DNA of 64,000 nt from Cladobotryum mycophilum (Eukaryota > Ascomycota > Sordariomycetes > Hypocreales > Hypocreaceae), in assembly GCA_036429605.1 (NCBI GenBank), contig JAVFKD010000016.1:4588001-4652000 (forward strand), given 5' to 3'. Position numbers and translations under genes: made by a program. Positions 61,352 through 64,000 of this stretch are shown here, one piece after another. The number at the start of each line of letters is the position of its first letter. Within the stretch, counting starts at the first letter, position 1. Below the pieces are notes generated by a model that worked only from the letters and a program-made list of their open reading frames with translations, was not told where the DNA came from and searched no databases.

Positions 61352-64000
61352 AGGTGCATCTCGAGGGAAAATAATGTCTGTATCACGATCACGACACATG
61401 ACATCAATTATTGTACATAACATGTTAGACGGTAAAGCCGGTTAAAGCGATTATTTAGGCAACACACATCAATGACATCCTTTATGATTTTCTCATCCCA
61501 CCATTTCAGTATTATGAGGTGCTTTTCCAAGATGTAAGAAAATAAACGGATCGGCTTGGCATATCATCGCTGACGACTAGGAACTTGATGCATGATAAAG
61601 CACAATTTATTAGTTTAGATCTTACAATATTTGTCATTGTTTTTCCACCTCTGAGGATTTGATAACATCATTATCTCTCATCATGAGTCTGCGCTGAATG
61701 ATTGCCATGTCAGCACCTTATCCCAGACAATCACTAGCCATGATCGCTCATTTCTTATAGATCTAGACCCACGTTTACTCATCATCTTCTCAGCTCATCA
61801 TACGAAGGAGATGCCGCTTCACGATAATCTATGAAAGCTTCATATTGACACCTGAACAGAAGAATATTTAGCCATCCCACACGCTTTGTCAACGCTACGG
61901 GATAATCCTTCCACGGTCCAGGCAACCATTTCCAGCGTGCCGCGCGGGAGATTAACCTTGAATCCAGACTCAGACACCTTGTTATAGAATGGTTTTTTTC
62001 CTATAGGGCTATAATGGCAATTCATCCAGGTGGTGGCGGCTAAAAGGCATTGAAGGATCGGGTCGAGTCCAGTGTTCGAGGGTTGTGTTCCGTCGCCGCA
62101 GATCACTACCCTATACGGGACCGCCCCGGAAGTCTCAGACCGGAATTCAGGTGAAATGGGATTTTCTTCCTCATCTTTTACCCATCGGAAATGCTATAAT
62201 GCAGACTAATGCCAATTGTTTCCGAGACATTTCACGGCAATGCAAAATCTTCTTGCTAGAACCTCATTTGACGGGTCAATTGCCAAGCCGTCGGGCAAAC
62301 TCGATGATCCAATGACTTCATAGGATTTATCTAGAACATACTACTGTTTCCGAGGGGATGGGCCTAGATAGCATGGTGTGATGTTGATGCCAAGGTGCTG
62401 GCCCGACAGCTTGGGAGGAATGGAGAGTGCATGCGGTTGGATCAATAGCGTGTATGGATGCCTCGTATATCCCAACGATGAGGAACATCCATGCCGTATC
62501 GCCATAAACACGTGTAAATCCCTTCAGGCTGATGAGATCGGAAATTTTTAGCTTGGGAATCAAAGCCTCAGGGTTCAATTGCTAGTTCACCCCCAGAACC
62601 TCCAGAACAGGCAGAAGAATAGTAACTCGTGTGTTTTCTCTCCCCCTTGTCCTATATCAGCCTGTCATTAAGACGCATGGGGCCTGTTTTCTGAGAAACA
62701 ATGGCCACCCCATATTTGTGCCGAGAGCCATAAAACAAGTGGCCCCGTCTGGGAAGCGGTTCGCTGACCGTCGGGCCTACCGCCGCCCCTCCCCCTCCAC
62801 TGGGTTGGATCCCCACGAGCCTACCGTTCGTCCGAGACATTCTGCGAGTGCACTATAATATTACAGTCGCTCGAAAAATGATGAGAAATCATAGACCTAG
62901 GAGGGGGCTGGACAATCGAATTGCCGTGACAAGGGGAGGGCGGGAGGGGCTTACCACATCGCTTGCGTTCTGCTCTTCATATCATAGACACCATGGTGAC
63001 CATGGAATGTAATCCTTCTCGCCTAGAGGCAGCCAAGATGGATGGATGAGTGCCCCTTGCACAGCGTTCACCGGCCCATAAAGGTGGGGGTAAAAGGGAA
63101 ATGCATGTTTCGGGGTCTGGAAATAGATCAACGGACTCATGCAAGTGAAAAGCGGGTCGAGCAGCATTCTGCTTTGTAGACCTATTGGGGGGATCAGTAC
63201 TGTAAGCCGAGTCCAGCAGCACTAGGCCAGTCCAGCCACCACACACACACACACCCTTTTAGTTTTTCGTCAAACAGATTCCAGATACGATCCGTCTGGG
63301 GTGGACAAGGGGGGTGGACAAGGGGGGTGGGAGGGGGTACGCCGGGACCGATCTTTGTAGCGCGTCATCTAATACTCACTGTGAGACTATCCCTCTCGGA
63401 ACCGAGGCCGAAGCACGCGTCTGTCGGTAATTATGTGGCGAAAAACGGTTTGTCGAACCAACAGCACTGCTTTGGTTCCACACACACACACAGACGACTC
63501 CTCCAGTCCTCTGAATTATGTAGATTTCGGATCCCACAAAGGCGGTTGAAATGGGCTGAAAATATCTCAATACCGAGACCTTTTGATTGTACGGTTCGCA
63601 AACCCTTGATTGTATGGTAGAATGAGTCGATTTGCGTTCCAAGACACGGGCAAAAGTGCTTTTTTGCAAACGGGCCTCGGGAGAGATGGTAGGGGGAAAT
63701 GGGAGCATGCGTGATCAGATTAGAATACGCCTGAATCAATGCCGAGTCTTGCGTTAGAATGCATGTCCCGAGAGCGGCAAGTCAACAGAGATAAAAATCA
63801 TGGCGATTGCTTCAAGCCTATCAAACGTGTATCTATATATACAGAAAAAACAACTCTTTCTATGTACAGGGTTCTCGCTATTACTTCCTCCATCCCCTCT
63901 CGTGCTGGAATGATGGGTGCTGCTGCTGCACCTGATTGAAAGATTAAGCAGAACATATGACTGAGCCTGTTGCATGCTCAAGCTATTTGGTACTCGGTCT
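61352..64000. other. Gene-poor right end
   Basis: About 2.65 kb without a convincing gene. Short frames on both strands overlap one another and lack known motifs; the longest with ordinary composition is minus 62106-61840 (88 codons). Low-complexity features are a CA repeat (63238-63254), a second CA stretch (63478-63491) and a G-rich tandem of GGTGGACAAGGGGG (about 63298-63336). Confidence 0.4.

Noticed and set aside
63298..63336. G-rich tandem as telomere-like sequence
   Set aside because: The unit GGTGGACAAGGGGG does not resemble the fungal TTAGGG repeat and there are only about two copies.
1..64000. tRNA or rRNA genes
   Set aside because: No convincing cloverleaf with conserved A and B boxes and no rRNA core sequence was found by eye; a tRNAscan-SE run would be decisive.

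Overview
The window looks like a piece of a filamentous ascomycete (Pezizomycotina) chromosome. It has short introns of about 45-135 nt with GT...AG ends, a fungal highly reducing polyketide synthase (HR-PKS), a fungal class I terpene cyclase relic, and very AT-rich blocks whose decayed transposon proteins carry C-to-T and G-to-A changes, as expected from repeat-induced point mutation (RIP). The genus cannot be fixed from sequence alone.

Layout. 1-11.3 kb: a secondary-metabolite block with the 3' end of a cytochrome P450, a five-exon HR-PKS (about 2,683 aa, KS-AT-DH-MT-ER-KR-ACP) and, convergent to it, an epoxide-hydrolase-like alpha/beta hydrolase. 11.8-16.8 kb: hAT-like element W, carrying a nested Fot1/pogo element and a solo gypsy LTR. 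17.2-28.9 kb: a broken secreted-protein gene, a Gfo/Idh/MocA oxidoreductase, a divergent full-size ABC-B transporter and a small membrane RING-H2 protein. 28.9-55.9 kb: a nest of three hAT elements. X holds a Fot1/pogo element, Y holds a Ty3/gypsy element and Z holds a second Ty3/gypsy element. Between X and Y lies a 2.6 kb single-copy island with a terpene cyclase pseudogene. 55.9-64 kb: a tandem pair of small cysteine-containing secreted proteins, a small foldback, a MITE-like inverted repeat, a BBE-type FAD oxidoreductase and a tail with no convincing gene.

The four AT-rich blocks (about 29 kb, 46% of the window) are almost fully explained by nested transposons with readable ends. All four hATs have 8-bp target-site duplications (TSDs) or their exchanged equivalents, both gypsy elements have perfect 5-bp TSDs with LTRs of 475/474 bp and 174/174 bp, and both pogo elements sit on TA. 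The strongest observation is that the 8-bp flanks of X and Y do not match within an element but match as reverse complements between elements. This is the footprint of an inversion of the island by recombination between two oppositely oriented hAT copies.

Function. The PKS, P450, hydrolase, oxidoreductase and ABC exporter could form one metabolite pathway (assembly, oxidation, hydrolysis, redox tailoring, export), now interrupted by W; this is inference. Three of these genes show four apparent -1 lesions, each a run of G one base short of what the protein frame needs, which points to a consensus homopolymer error before true loss. Two other genes (secreted protein, terpene cyclase) carry stop codons of the C-to-T/G-to-A type and look like genuine RIP-damaged pseudogenes.
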